In this document: positions 1-11,735 of the stretch, piece after piece
How the letters are laid out: the number at the start of each line of letters is the position of its first letter
Numbering within the stretch: the first letter of the stretch is position 1
NCBI GenBank assembly: GCA_947685225.1
Contig: CANTUV010000072.1
Location: 2,480,001-2,544,000 of the forward strand
Reading direction: 5' to 3'
Origin: Garcia nutans
Lineage: Eukaryota > Streptophyta > Magnoliopsida > Malpighiales > Euphorbiaceae
Length of the DNA: 64,000 nt
Notes under the pieces: model-generated
The model's database searches: none
The model's input: only the letters and a program-made list of their open reading frames with translations
Told to the model about the DNA's origin: nothing
Position numbers and translations under genes: made by a program

Positions 1-1572
1 GTTAAACTTCAACCCAACTTGGCTTCAAGAATCAAGCCCAACCTAACTTCAAGAGAATGCTACTATAGGCATGCCACCAACAACAAACTCTAAAAATAGA
101 ATAACACATTAGCCACACAATTCATTGATTATTTCATCATCAATATCATTTTCAATTCTCTTCATCATTTAGGCAAACATGCCTCACATATCTCAATTGA
201 ATTATCCTAGCCAATCACAATGGCTTCATATCACATTTGAATCATCATGGCCAATTACAATGGCTTCACATCTCAATTCACATTTCATATTTCATCATTG
301 ATATATACCTAACAATTTACATTATTCATAGATTTAGAATCTTTCACATACATTTGTTTCGATCATTTTTGTTTTAAGTGTGTTTAAAATGTTTATTTTT
401 ATGTTTAGGTGCAAAAAGACCTTTGAAGAATCAAAACAATGCAAGAAGAGCAAAGAACAATCACAGTAGCTAACACACTAAAGGGACACGGCCAAGCTTG
501 TGGCCGTGTCTCTCAACACAAAATCATGCAGTAGCAGACACGGGCAAGGGACACGGCCAAGTCAGTGGCCGTGTCTCTCCAAAATTGATCCAACACGGCC
601 AAATTTCCTTAAACTTGGCCGTGTCTCCCAAAAATCTTTAGTTTGGCCGTGTCTCTTCTTTAGTTTGGCCGTGTCTCTCATGAATAAAAACCCTAAACAT
701 GGCCAAGTCTCTTTTGATTGAATTAAAACACATTGTGCACAACATAACCTTATTCAAATGGATATAATCAATGTCATTAACACTTATTTTACATGTTCAT
801 CACAATATTCACATTAACAATACATTTAATCACTTACCACTTCAAAATCCTAAAACCAACATCACTCTTATTCTTTCAATATCAACATCCACTAAACTTA
901 CCATCTTCAAACCAAAACCAACACCAATTTAACTTTTTAATTTACACTCAATTTCAACACTTATAAACACATCTCAAACACACCTAATCATAATATCAAC
1001 AAATCATAACTCACCTCAAACACAACTTCAAAATAACAAAGGAAAACAAGAGAGTACTTACCAAAATTGAAGAAATTTCACAAATCTCCAACTTAATCCT
1101 TTGATTCTTCCTTCAATTTGAGCTTATAACTTCAAGATCCTCTCTTGCTCTCTTGCTTTCTTTTGTCTTTGGATGAGCCGGCCACACACATGGAAAAGAA
1201 GAAAAGATGATGAAAAAAAAACAAAATCAACTTCTCTTTAAATCTCCACCAAGTGTTCCAACAAGACAATTACCAACATACCCTCTTCTCACTTGTTCTA
1301 GCTTTCTTCTTAATCAAGTGCCCTTTATAGTAATTTCACATACAATAATTAAATATCTTCTTCCCTTGACTATCCATTTTGACTAATGTATATGTTATAT
1401 ATATAACCATATACCCAACATATACACTTTCTCTCTACACATTACTTTCTTTTTTAAACAATACATAAACATTCTCTTTTCAATTTCTTTTCTTATCAAC
1501 ATAACATATACACATAATTCAAACAAACAACAATTATATCCAAACTTCTAGGGCACACTTTGGGATATTACA
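1..1572 (-). repeat. 3' LTR of element A (partial)
   Basis: Matches 7263-8857 almost base for base and ends at the same GGGATATTACA terminus (TG...CA on the element strand). One short indel separates the copies: the 5' LTR has an extra copy of a 'ggccgtgtctcttctttagttt' type unit near 7930. The short open frames here arise from the GGCCGTGTC palindromes and low-complexity stretches and do not look like genes. Confidence 0.93.
480..715. repeat. GGCCGTGTC palindrome cluster in the element A 3' LTR
   Basis: Repeated GGCCGTGTCTC units, two of them paired with GACACGGCC to form 9-bp perfect stems. The first stem is 485-493 with 502-510 (8-nt loop). The cluster is GC-rich inside an otherwise AT-rich LTR. 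The same cluster occurs at 7745-7990 and in both element G LTRs. Confidence 0.85.
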
Positions 1573-1591
1573 ATTCTCCCCCTCTAAAAGA
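1573..1591 (-). other. Polypurine tract of element A
   Basis: On the element strand this reads CTTTTAGAGGGGGAGAATT, immediately upstream of the 3' LTR. It is the expected plus-strand priming site. Just upstream lies a conserved TTTCGAGGATGAAATTTC stretch that also occurs in elements G and H. Confidence 0.85.
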
Positions 1592-1617
1592 AATTTCATC
1601 CTCGAAATTACCTGATA

Positions 1618-2955
1618 TCATCTCTGAAACAGTTGAGGATACTGATTTCGCATTGCTTGCTCACTCTCCCAAGTTGCTTCTTCTCTTTCATGATTTTTCC
1701 ATAGAACCTTCACTAAAGGCACTTTCTTATTTCTCAACTCTTTCACTTCATGTGCCAAAATAGCAACCGGTTCTTCTTCAAATGTCAGATCTGGACTCAC
1801 TTCAATAGATTCAATTGGCAAAACATGAGATGGGTCCGACCTGTACCTCCTCAACATAGAAACATGAAATACATTATGGATCCTATCCAACTCAGGTGGC
1901 AAAGCAAGCCGATAAGCAACTGTTCCAATTCTCTCCAAAACTTCATATGGTCCAATAAAACGAGGACTCAATTTCCCTTTCCGACCAAACCTCAAGATCT
2001 TCTTCCAAGGAGACACATTCAAAAATACTTTATCTCCAACATCAAATTCTATATCTCTCCTCTTCAAATCTGCATAAGACTTCTGTCGATCTGAAGCTGC
2101 TTTCAACCTGTCTCGAATAAATTTCACTTTCTCTTCAGTTTCTTTAACCAAATCAGGACCAATTAACCTACCTTCTCCAAGTTCATTCCAACATAAAGGT
2201 GTCTTACACCGTCTACCATACAATGCTTCGAATGGTGCCATACCAATGCTGGATTGATGACTGTTATTGTAAGCAAATTCCACAAGTGGCAAAAATCTAT
2301 CCTAACCTCCAGAGAAATCAATGACACAGCTTCTCAACATGTCCTCGATAATCTGTATCACTCTCTCCGACTGCCCATCTGTCTGCAGATGAAAAGCAGT
2401 GCTAAAGTACAGTCGAGAACCCAAAGCACCATGTAAACTCTTCCAAAACCTTGAAGTAAACCGGGGATCTCGATCAAACACTAAAGAAATTGGGATACCA
2501 TGCAACTTCACAATCTCATGGATATACAGTTCAGCTAACCTCTCCAGAGAATAATCCATCCGAACCGAAAGAAAATGAGCTGTCTTGGACAACCTATCAA
2601 CAATCACCCATATAGCATCATGCTTCCTTTATGTCAATGGTAGACCAGACACAAAATCCATTGTCACTCTCTCCCACTTCCATTCAGGCACTGTCAAAGG
2701 TTGAAGCAACCCTGTTGGAACTTGATGCTCAGCTTTTACCCTCTGACAGGTGAGACATTTAGACACAAATTCCGCTATATCTCTCTTCATGCCAGACCAC
2801 CAATACTGCTGTCTCAAATCATGGTACATCTTTGTACTACCTGGATGCATAGCAAATAATGACTGATGTGCTTCTTCTAAAATAATTCTTCTCAAATTAG
2901 CATCATCCGGTACACACAATCTGTTCTTAAACCAAAGACTACCATCATTCTTCAC
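1618..2955 (-). pseudogene. Element A integrase with chromodomain-like C-terminus (broken)
   Basis: Integrase would insert the element cDNA into chromatin. Three open stretches (2955-2629, 2607-2302, 2292-1618) are separated by short breaks. The N-terminal HHCC zinc finger is visible as HQSLFAMHP followed by CLTCQRVK. The catalytic core keeps MDF (first Asp, near 2655), DRDPRFTS (second Asp, near 2465) and TDGQSERVI (Glu, near 2375). A GPY/F module (FIGPYEVLERIG) follows near 1945. The C-terminal end, with LVKVLWKNH and EEATWE, resembles the group II chromodomain of Tekay-type chromoviruses. The catalytic triad appears intact; the breaks are frameshifts and stops between modules. Confidence 0.9.
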
Positions 2956-3573
2956 ATGAAAATCTCGGCTCTCTCCATTTTAGCAATTTGATACAATCTT
3001 CTAAATCTTCTCATCAGCCAATTGAGCCTCTTTAATCTGATCCAACAATACTGGTTTCAATTGCAACTGTGCCAACAATGCACCATCATCACAAGATACA
3101 AAACTAGCATGCAATGCTCTCAACTCAACAAGCAACGAGAGCGAATAAACAGTCAAACCTGCTAAAGACTTCCGACTCAAGTCATCAGCAACAACATTTG
3201 CCTTACCAGGATGATAATCAATTAAACAGTCGTAGTCTTTAATCAACTCTAACCATCTCCGATGTCGAAGATTGAGCTCTCTCTGGACACCCAAATATTT
3301 TATACTTTTATGGTCTGTATAGATAAAACACTTCTCTCCATACAAATAGTGTCGCCAAATCTTCAATGCAAACACAATAGCTACTAACTCTAAATCATGG
3401 GTCGGATAATTGAGCTCATGCGGTTTCAACTGTCGAGAAGCATAAGCTATAATTTTACCTTATTGCATCAGAACACAACCCAAACCACTATGTGAAGCAT
3501 CACTGTAAATCACATATGGTTTATCTTCCACAGGTAAAGTAAGAACAGGCGCTTGAGTTAACATTTCTCTCAA
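2956..3573 (-). pseudogene. Element A RNase H domain (broken)
   Basis: RNase H degrades the RNA strand of the RNA/DNA hybrid during reverse transcription. The first acidic motif SDASHSGLGC lies near 3482-3511. A Gln/Glu-region stop follows near 3465, then the long stretch 3429-3001 with HDLELVAIVFALKIWRHYL and the YTDHKS motif. The piece downstream (HPGKANVVADDLSRKS) is the usual connection to integrase. It is flanked by RT upstream and integrase downstream on the minus strand. Confidence 0.88.
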
Positions 3574-4533
3574 CTATTCAAAGCTAGCCTGACACTGATC
3601 TGTCCACACAAATCTTACTCCCTTTCGAAGTAATCTGGTAAGTGGAATAGCTATCAAAGAAAATCCTTTCACAAACCGTTGGTAATAGCCTGCCAAACCC
3701 AGAAAACTTCTAACTTCAGTCACAAACTTTGGTGGACTCCAATTCAGAATAGCTTCAACATTACTCGGATCAACTCTAATACCCTCTGCTGAAACTATAT
3801 GACCGAGAAAAGTTACTTGGTTCAGCCAAAACTGACACTTCGACAGTTTAGCAAACAATTGCTTCTCTCTCAAAATTTGCAACACAATCCGCAAATGCTT
3901 GTCATGCTCCTCCTCATTACGCGAATACACCAAAATATCATCGATGAAAACCACCACAAACTTATCCAAATAGGGCCTAAACACCCTATTCATCAAATCC
4001 ATAAAAACTGCAGGTGCATTCGTTAAACCAAAAGGCATCACTAGAAACTCATAATGCCCATACCTTGTACGAAAGGCCGTCTTAGGAACATCTTCAGCTC
4101 TGACTCTTAACTGATGGTACCCTGATCTCAAATCAATTTTGGAAAACACCGCTACACCCTTCAATTGATCAAAGAGATCATCAATTCTAGGCAAAGGATA
4201 TTTATTTTTAATAGTCGCCTTGTTCAATTGCCTATAATCGATACACAATCTCATAGTACCATCCTTCTTCTTCACAAACAAAACAAGAGCCCCCCATGGT
4301 GAAACACTAGGGCGAATAAACCCTTTATCCAACAACTCCTGCAACTGCACCTTCAATTCTCTCAATTCAGCAGGTGCCATTCGATAAGGAGTGATAGAGA
4401 TGGGAGTGGTACCAGGCAATAATTCAATACCAAACTCCACCTCTCTCTCAGGAGGCAACCCTGGCAACTCCTCTGGAAACTCTGTAACTGTAGGTATATC
4501 ATCAAGTTGAGAACCCCTTACTCTAGTATCCAC
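3574..4533 (-). pseudogene. Element A reverse transcriptase
   Basis: RT copies the element RNA into DNA. This 319-codon open stretch contains, in order, YRMAPAELRELK, GFIRPSVSPWGA, LCIDYRQLNK, KYPLPRIDDLFDQLKG, the catalytic FIDDILVYS (near 3937-3951) and the thumb/connection VRSFLGLAGYYQRF. The palm motifs are complete. It is bounded by an in-frame stop after CQASFE, at 3574, and by a break upstream near 4534-4563. It is nearly identical in motif content to the RT of elements B and H, so all three belong to one lineage. Confidence 0.93.
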
Positions 4534-5460
4534 AACATGAGCAAGGTAAGCATCACACCCTTTTCAAATCAACCTCCTAGCTGCAACAGCTGAAACAAAC
4601 AAGGATGCTAGCTGTCCATGCTCACTAGATACTATCACCTCTCTACCATCACCAGTTCTCAAGATAACAAATTTTTTTTGACAATCTACCACAGCTCCAT
4701 GTCTAGATAACCAGTCCATGCCTAGGATCAAATCATATTCCTTAAAAGGCATTTCAATCAAATCTCCAAGAAACTCCTCACCTTGCACCATAACTGCACT
4801 ATCTCGGTGCACTTTCCTAACAATCACACTATGCCTTAATGGATTTGTCACCAACACATCAAATCCTAGGGACTCAGCATGCAACTCAGACACAGGCAAA
4901 ACAGATGCACTAATATATGAATGAGTGGATCCGGGATCAATCAAAGCAAGTACTGAAATACCAAATAAAGAGAAAGTACCCGCTATGACTGCCGAAGCAT
5001 CTGGTTGCCTCTGCATCACATATATTCTCTTAGAAGATCTAGCCTCCTCCGGTCTACTCTCCCTGGATGTAGAACCTCCTCTAGGACTGAACCCAGATCT
5101 GCCCCCTTTGCTGACATTTCTGCCTCCTCGACCTCCCCTCATACTAGATCGAGAAGCTGCAGAATCTACCAACATCTGTTCCTGCCTCTCAGGACAATCT
5201 TTAACAAAATGATCAGGTGATCCACATCTGAAGCATACCCCTGCTACACCAGTCTTCCAACAAGTACCACCATGTGGTCTACCACAATGAATACATATGG
5301 GTAAAGTGGATCTCTGAATTACTGGAGTTGGAGCACTCGCCACTGAAAACTGTAGGTCTCGTTCTCTGCCTCTGAAACTGTACTGACCTACCAGCTGGCC
5401 TCTGACTCCTACTAACCCGAGGAACAAAACTTCCTTTACCTCTTTTCACAGATGAAGACC
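4534..5460 (-). pseudogene. Element A gag zinc knuckle and aspartic protease
   Basis: A CCHC knuckle (CFRCGSPDHFVKDCPE, near 5190-5235) ends the nucleocapsid part. An upstream Cys-rich CIHCGRPHGGTCW is a partial second knuckle. An Arg/Gly/Ser-rich linker follows, then the aspartic protease with the active-site variant DPGSTHSYIS (near 4921-4941) and the second-half motif LILGMDWLSRHGA. The DPG form, rather than DSG or DTG, is shared with elements B and H. The reading frame is broken near 5428-5460 and again near 4550, where ...RRLI is followed by a stop. Confidence 0.88.
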
Positions 5461-6261
5461 CTACTTCAAACTGGGGTCTTCTAACCCTGATCTCTTCCCT
5501 AGAAGCAACTGTTGCAATGCCCTGAGCTCACTCCACACTTCGAGCTGCTGCAACAAGCTGGGAAAATCATGATATCTAGATCCAGCTACCAGGCACATGA
5601 TAGAGGGCCTCAATCCCTCCTCAAATCTCCTGCATCTATCTATCTCATCAGATATAATACCCCCAGCATACTGGCTCAACCGGATAAACTCTAGCTCATA
5701 TTCTGTCACAGTCCGGTGATCTTGCTTCAAGCTCAAGAACTCCATTTTCTTCACATCCTTATACTCTCTCGGAGTATACTTCAATTCAAACTCTCTTAGG
5801 AAATCAGCATAGGACAATGTTGGTGGATCATCCATAGCATGGGGCACTGTCTTCCACCAATCATATGCATCCTTCTGCAACAATGATCTTGCATAATCAA
5901 ATTTTTCTTCTGGAGTGGCTTGCAACTGAATAAATATTCTCTGTACTTTATCTAGCCACTGCTCAGCTACAGCTGGATCAATAGTACCCAAGAAATCTTC
6001 TGCTCCATACTTTCTTAATTTGTCATAATGTCTCACAGGTACCAAAGGCTGTGGGGGTGGTGGCGGTGGTTGCACTGGTGCTTGCCTCAATACCTCTACC
6101 ACCTGCCTAAGCCAAACTGGCAGAACCTCCTCACCAGCTGGTCTCCCTGACACAGAAGTAGGTACCTCCCCAGCACTATCCACTCTAGCTCCATTTCTAA
6201 CCTCATCAGGAGCTATACTCTCAGCACTACCCTCGACTGACTGACGTAAGTGAGAATCCAT
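5461..6261 (-). pseudogene. Element A gag (capsid region)
   Basis: Capsid part of the gag polyprotein, which packages the element RNA in cytoplasmic particles. I place the start at ATG 6261 because the homologous gag of element H begins at the matching MDSH. An acidic, Pro-rich N-terminus (about residues 1-80) precedes a Retrotrans_gag-type core with KYGAEDFLGT, AEQWLDKVQRIF, DYARSLLQKDAYDWW, FELKYTPREYKD and the EFIRLSQYA segment. The frame shifts near 5461, before the zinc knuckle. Confidence 0.9.
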
Positions 6262-6411
6262 CACAACCTATATCTGCAAACACAGCAGAATACCTATCAT
6301 TAAAGATCAGAGACTGCCAATGCCAAACATGTACGTTATTCAAAAATCCACTTTTTAAAATCAAAACATTCTTTTTCTTACACTTGACCTAGGTTGAGAA
6401 TCTCAAACCTA

Positions 6412-6424
6412 GGCTCTGATACCA
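6412..6424 (-). other. Primer binding site of element A (tRNA-iMet type)
   Basis: The element strand reads TGGTATCAGAGCC, complementary to the 3' end of plant initiator tRNA-Met, seven bases from the 5' LTR end. It fixes the element orientation as minus. Confidence 0.93.
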
Positions 6425-6778
6425 AAACAATTGTAACACCCCTATATCCCGTATACGTACCAAGCATGCTTAAACAATCATAATATACGTATACTGAATA
6501 TAGAAAATGCCACAGTTTAAAAATACACAACAAATATCTTTGTAAATAAGTGAAACCAATCTCAAACATTTAAAAGAAATCCAAAAGACACCATATATAA
6601 AAATGTTTATTAAATCACAGCGGAAGTTATTACAAATATGTTATAAATCAAAGTTTACAAAACATAGAATATATACATGATTGGCAGCTCTTTTCTGATC
6701 TTTATGTTCCAAAAATAAATCCTTCAATGCCTAGTCTCACTTGGTCTCGAGGAGCTCTCAAGTTCAACTCTGTCACCT

Positions 6779-6816
6779 GCGCGATCAAACACTATCGCGC
6801 TAAGCCAACGGCTTAG
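6779..6816 (-). repeat. Conserved double hairpin in the LTR
   Basis: GCGCGAT (6779-6785) pairs with ATCGCGC (6794-6800). Adjoining it, CTAAGCC (6800-6806) pairs with GGCTTAG (6810-6816). The arrangement recurs in elements B, F, G and H about 320-470 bp from the sense 3' end of the LTR. Confidence 0.8.
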
Positions 6817-7095
6817 TAGTACAAAGTATACTAACATTATGCTTTAATATGATATAATGTCACAATTAATCTCATACATCATTTAAAAGAATATCACAAT
6901 TCCACATCATACTTTGATCAATGTCATAACAACATTCATTTTATATCTTCATAATTCCATTAATTTCACCATTCAAGAATCACATTAAATACAAAGACAA
7001 GCATGGGCCCAAGAACACTAATATGCCATTCAACTTTCAGAGTTAATGTTTTGGTTAAATTATCACATTTATCATTATCATTATCATTATCCCAA

Positions 7096-7322
7096 CTAGG
7101 CTTCAAGGATTTAGTTTCAACCAAGCTTCAAGGGGAACAAAACATGCTAAGTATCAACCCAACTTGGCTTCAAGAACCAATCCAACCTAGCTTCAAGGGT
7201 TGTAACATCTCAATTAGGCTTCAAGGACTAGACCCAACCAAGCTTCAAGGGGAGTAAAACATGTTAAACTTCAACCCAACTTGGCTTCAAGAATCAAGCC
7301 CAACCTAACTTCAAGAGAATGC
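7096..7322. repeat. Degenerate direct repeats (CAAC..GGCTTCAAGG) in the LTR
   Basis: At least seven imperfect copies of a unit containing 'caaccnagcttcaagg' alternate with 'caacttggcttcaag'. The same cassette is found in element B near 12375-12612 and in both element G LTRs. Element H carries an unrelated cassette in the comparable place. Confidence 0.75.
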
Positions 7323-7744
7323 TACTATAGGCATGCCACCAACAACAAACTCTAAAAATAGAATAACACATTAGCCACACAATTCATTGATTATTTCATC
7401 ATCAATATCATTTTCAATTCTCTTCATCATTTAGGCAAACATGCCTCACATATCTCAATTGAATTATCCTAGCCAATCACAATAGCTTCATATCACATTT
7501 GAATCATCATGGCCAATTACAATGGCTTCACATCTCAATTTTCATTTCATATTTCATCATTGATATATACCTAACAATTTACATTATTCATAGATTTAGA
7601 ATCTTTCACATACATTTGTTTGGATCATTTTTGTTTTAAGTGTGTTTAAAATGTTTATTTTTATGTTTAGGTGCAAAAAGACCTTTGAAGAATCAAAACA
7701 ATGCAAGAAGAGCAAAGAACAATCACAGTAGCTAACACACTCAA

Positions 7745-7990
7745 GGGACACGGCCAAGCTTGTGGCCGTGTCTCTCAACACAAAATCATGCAGTAGCAGT
7801 CACAGGCAAGGGACACGGCCAAGTCAGTGGCCGTGTCTCTCCAAAATTGATCCAACACGGCCAAATTTCCTTAAACTTGGCCGTGTCTCCCAAAAATCTT
7901 TAGTTTGGCCGTGTCTCTTCTTTAGTTTGGCCGTGTCTCTTCTTTAGTTTGACCATGTCTCTCATGAATAAAAACCCTAAACATGGCCAA
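7745..7990. repeat. GGCCGTGTC palindrome cluster in the element A 5' LTR
   Basis: Two perfect 9-bp stems: GACACGGCC 7747-7755 with GGCCGTGTC 7764-7772, and 7812-7820 with 7829-7837. Further single GGCCGTGTCTC units follow. It is the counterpart of 480-715. Confidence 0.85.
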
Positions 7991-8857
7991 GTCTCTTTTG
8001 ATTGAATTAAAACACATTGTGCACAACATAACCTTATTCAAATGGATATAATCAATGTCATTAACACTTATTTTACATGTTCATCAGAATATTCACAATA
8101 GCAATACATTTAATCACTTACCACTTCAAAACCCTAAAACCAACATCACTCTTATTCTTTCAATATCAACATCCACTTAACTTACCATCTTCAAACCAAA
8201 ACCAACACCAATTTAACTTTTTAACTTACACTCAATTTCAACACTTATAAGCACATCTCAAACACACCTAATCATAATATCAACAAATCATAACTCACCT
8301 CAAACACAACTTCAAAATAACAAAGGAAAACAAGAGAGTACTTACCAAAATTGAAGAAATTTCACAAATCTTCAACTTAATCCTTTGATTCTTCCTTCAA
8401 TTTGTGCTTATAACTTCAAGATCCTCTCTTGCTCTCTTGCTTTCTTTTGTCTTTGGATGAGCCGGCCACACACATGGAAAAGAAGAAAAGATGATGAAAA
8501 AAAAAACAAAATCAACTTCTCTTTAAATCTCCACCAAGTGTTCCAACAAGACAATTACCAACATACCCTCTTCTCACTTGTTCTAGCTTTCTTCTTAATC
8601 AAGTGCCCTTTATAGTAATTTCACATACAACAATTAAATATCTTCTTCCCTTGACTATCCATTTTGACTAATGTATATGTTATATATATAACCATATACC
8701 CAACATATACACTTTCTCTCTACACATTACTTTCTTTTTTAAACAATACATAAACATTCTCTTTTCAATTTCTTTTCTTATCAACATAACATATACACAT
8801 AATTCAATCAAACAACAATTATATCCAAACTTCTAGGGCACACTTTGGGATATTACA

Positions 8858-10248
8858 GGCAAAGTAAGAACAGGAGCTTGAGTCAACATCTCCATCAACT
8901 GTTCAAAACTAGCTTGACACTGATCTGTCCACACAAATCTAACTCCCTTTCGAAATAATCTGGTGAGTGGAGTAGCTATCAAAGAAAAACCTTTCACAAA
9001 CCGTCGATAATAGCCTGCCAAACCCAGAAAACTTCTAACTTCAGTCACAAACTTCGGTGGACTCCAATTCAAAATGGCCTCAACTTTACTCGGATCAACT
9101 CTTATACCATCTGCTGAAACCACATGACCCAGAAAAGTCACTTGATCAAGCCAAAACTCACACTTTGACAGCTTAGCATACAATTGCTTCTCTCTCAAGG
9201 TCTGCAATGCAATCCTCAGATGCTTGTCATGATCCTCCTTATTATGCGAATATACCAAAATATCATCAATGAAGACCACCACAAACTGATCTAGATAGGG
9301 CCTAAACACCCTATTCATCAAATCCATAAAAGCTGCAGGTGCATTCGTTAATCCAAAAGGCATCACTAAAAACTCATAATGCCCATATCTTGTGCGGAAA
9401 GCTGTCTTAGGAACATATTCAGCTCTGACTCTCGACTGATGGTACCCTGATCTCAAATCAATCTTGGAAAACACTGCTGCTCCCTTCAATTGATCAAAGA
9501 GATCATCTATCCTAGGCAAAGGATACTTATTCTTAATAGTCACCTTATTCAATTGCCTATAATCGATGCACAACCTCAAAGTACCATCCTTCTTCTTTAC
9601 AAACAAAACAGGAGCTCCCCACGGAGAAACACTAGGGCGAACAAACCCTTTATCCAACAACTCCTGCAACTGCACCTTCAACTCTCTCAACTCAGCAGGT
9701 GCCATTCGATAAGGAGTAATAGAGATGGGAGTGGTACCAGGCAACAAATCGATACCAAACTCAACCTCTCTCTCAGGGGGTAACCCTGGCAACTCCTCCG
9801 GAAAAATATCTGGAAATTCCGTAACTGTGGGTATACTATCAAGTTGAGAACCCACTACTCTGGTATCCACAACATGAGCAAGATAAGCATCACACCCTTT
9901 TCTAATCAACTTTCTAGCTGCCACATCTGACACAAACAAGGATGCAAGTTGTCTCTGTTCACCAGATACCATCACACTTTTTTGACAATCTACCACTGCT
10001 CCATGCTTAGACAACCAATCCATACCTAAGATCAAATCATATTCCTTAAAAGGCATTTTAATCAAAACACCCAAAAACTCCTCTCCTTGCACCACAACTG
10101 AACTATCACGATGCACCTTACTCACCACAACACTATGTCCTAAAGGATTTGTCACCAACACATCAAATCCTAAAGACTCTGAATGCAATTCAGACACAGG
10201 CAAGATAGATGCACTTATGTATGAATGAGTAGATCCTGGATCAATCAA
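8858..10248 (-). pseudogene. Element B protease and reverse transcriptase (truncated by insertion of A)
   Basis: A single open stretch of about 460 codons. The protease active site is read as IDPGSTHSYIS near its start, with LILGMDWLSKHGA further on. The RT has LCIDYRQLNK, KYPLPRIDDLFDQLKG and FIDDILVYS, and the connection VRSFLGLAGYYRRF. This is the best-preserved RT in the window, with no internal stop. Coding homology ends at 8858 after LTQAPVLTLPV; the few codons beyond that are read-through into the LTR of element A. RNase H and integrase are absent from the window. Confidence 0.92.
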
Positions 10249-10740
10249 AGCAAGAACTGAAATGCCAAATAAAGAAAATGTACCTGCAATAACTGCTGAA
10301 ACATCCGGCTACCTCTGCATCACATACACTCACTGAGAAGACCCAGCCTCGTCTGGCCTACTGCCTCCGGATGTAGAGCCTCCTCTCTGCCTGATCTCAG
10401 GTCGACCGCCTCTACTGGAACCTCTGCCCCCTCGACCACCTCTGCTAAAACTAGGTCGAGAAGCTGCAGTATCAGTCTGTCTATCCTCCTGTAACTCAGG
10501 GCAATCTTTAATAAAATGAGCTGGTGACCCACATCTAAAGCATACTCCTGATCCACCCGTCTTCCAACAAGCACCCCCATGTGTCCTACCACAATGAACA
10601 CATATAGGTGGAATGGATCTCTAAACCACTGGAGTTGAAGCACTCGCTACAGAAACTGTAGGTCTCGATCTCTGCCTCTGATACTGAACTGACCTACCCG
10701 ACTGTCTCAGGCTCCTATTGACTCTCGGAATAAAACTTCC
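10249..10740 (-). pseudogene. Element B gag zinc-knuckle and linker region (broken)
   Basis: In the frame continuous with gag, a CFRCGSP-type CCHC knuckle lies near 10500-10550, followed by an Arg/Gly/Ser-rich linker leading into protease. At least two stops occur near 10312-10335 and another near 10620. An open 107-codon stretch here in a different frame (10643-10320) is an overlap artefact and is not annotated. Confidence 0.8.
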
Positions 10741-11565
10741 TCACCCTCTCTTCATAGATGAAGACCCTGCCTCAAACTGGGGTCTCCTAACTCTGGTCTC
10801 CTCCTCAGTAGCAGCTACTGCAATACCTTGTGCTCTCTCAACACTTCTAGCTGTTGCAACCAACTGAGAAAAATCCTGATACCGAGAACCAACAACAATG
10901 CACATAATAGAGGGCCTCAACCCCTCCTCAAATCTTCTACACCGGTCAATCTCATCAGAAATAATCCTCCCAGCATAGTGACTCAACCGAATATACTCAA
11001 TCTCATACTCTGTCACAGTCCGGTTATCTTGTCTCAAATTCAGAAATTCCATCTTCTTGACATCCTTATACTCCCTCGGGGTATATTTCTTCTCAAACTC
11101 CCTCAGAAAATCACCATAAGACAAAGTAGGTGGATCATCCATGGCATGAGGAACCGTCTTCCACCAATCATAAGCATCTTTCTGCAGAAGGGATCTAGCA
11201 TAATCAAATTTCTCTTCAGGAGTAGCTTGCAACTGAATAAATACCCTCTGCACTCTATCCAACCACTGCTCAGCTACTGCAGGATCTGTAGTACCAAAGA
11301 AATCCTCAACCCCATACTTTCTCAATTTATCATAATGTCTCACCAACACTTGTGGCTGTGGTGGTGGCGGCGGCTGCACTAGAGCTTGCCTCAACAAATC
11401 TACCACATGTCTTAGCCAAACTGGTGGAACCTCATCAGCAGCTGGTCTCTCTGGCACAGGAGCAGGTGCCTCTCCAACTCTCTCAACCCTAGCTCCATCT
11501 CTACCCTCTTCAGGAGCTACACTCTCAGCACTACCTTCTATAGACTGACGTGACTGAGACGCCAT
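10741..11565 (-). pseudogene. Element B gag (capsid region)
   Basis: Starts at ATG 11565 (MASQSRQS), matching the gag starts of A and H. It shares the acidic and Pro-rich N-terminus and the core motifs KYGVEDFFGT, AEQWLDRVQRVF, DYARSLLQKDAYDWW, EKKYTPREYKD and EYIRLSHYA. It ends near 10741, where the frame is lost before the knuckle. By eye it is clearly diverged from the A and H gags, consistent with a different subfamily and with the different hairpin cassette in its LTR. Confidence 0.9.
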
Positions 11566-11715
11566 CACTACCTATATCTGCAAACACAGCAGAATATACC
11601 TCATCAAACATCAGAGACTGCCAATACCAAAACATGTATCTTATTTAAAAACCAATTTTTATAATCAAAATGTTATTTTTCTTACAATTTACCTAGGTTG
11701 AGAATCTCAAACCTA

Positions 11716-11728
11716 GGCTCTGATACCA
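11716..11728 (-). other. Primer binding site of element B (tRNA-iMet type)
   Basis: TGGTATCAGAGCC on the minus strand, seven bases from the LTR terminus at 11736. Confidence 0.92.
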
Positions 11729-11735
11729 AAACAAT

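Larger units (their letters stand above)
1..8857 (-). mobile_element. Element A: Ty3/gypsy chromovirus (Tekay/Del-like), nested in element B
   Basis: LTR retrotransposon read on the minus strand: 5' LTR 6432-8857, primer site 6412-6424, gag-pol 6261-1618, polypurine tract 1573-1591, 3' LTR 1572-1. Window position 1 corresponds to about 7263 in the 5' LTR, so roughly 830 bp of the 3' LTR lies outside the window. The domain order gag, CCHC, protease, RT, RNase H, integrase, chromodomain-like tail defines a chromovirus. Its 5' LTR abuts the interrupted polymerase of element B at 8857/8858, so A inserted into B. By eye the LTR copies differ at about 18 substitutions plus one short indel over 1570 bp, suggesting a fairly recent insertion. 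The coding region carries several stops and frameshifts, so it is not autonomous. Confidence 0.93.
6432..8857 (-). repeat. 5' LTR of element A (complete, 2426 bp)
   Basis: Bounded by TGTAACACCCC at 6432 and GGGATATTACA at 8857 (TG...CA). The plus strand is C-rich and G-poor, so the element sense strand has positive GC skew. Modules seen: double hairpin 6779-6816, a GGGCCCA site near 7002, a direct-repeat cassette 7096-7322, a palindrome cluster 7745-7990, a GCCGGCC core near 8461 and a TATA-rich segment near 8680. Read on the sense strand, 'actataaagggc' near 8610 is a candidate TATA box. Confidence 0.93.

Noticed and set aside
500..721. Open frame over the GGCCGTGTC repeats (and its copies in other LTRs, e.g. 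7762-7947, 31990-32307, 37982-38299)
   Set aside because: It lies in an LTR, is generated by the palindromic repeats, and appears on both strands.
6412..6424. Initiator tRNA-like sequence as a tRNA gene
   Set aside because: Only 13 bases, directly next to an LTR; it is the primer binding site. No cloverleaf around it.
10320..10643. 107-codon open frame on the minus strand in element B
   Set aside because: Wrong frame over the zinc-knuckle and linker region; the correct frame shows the CCHC motif with stops.
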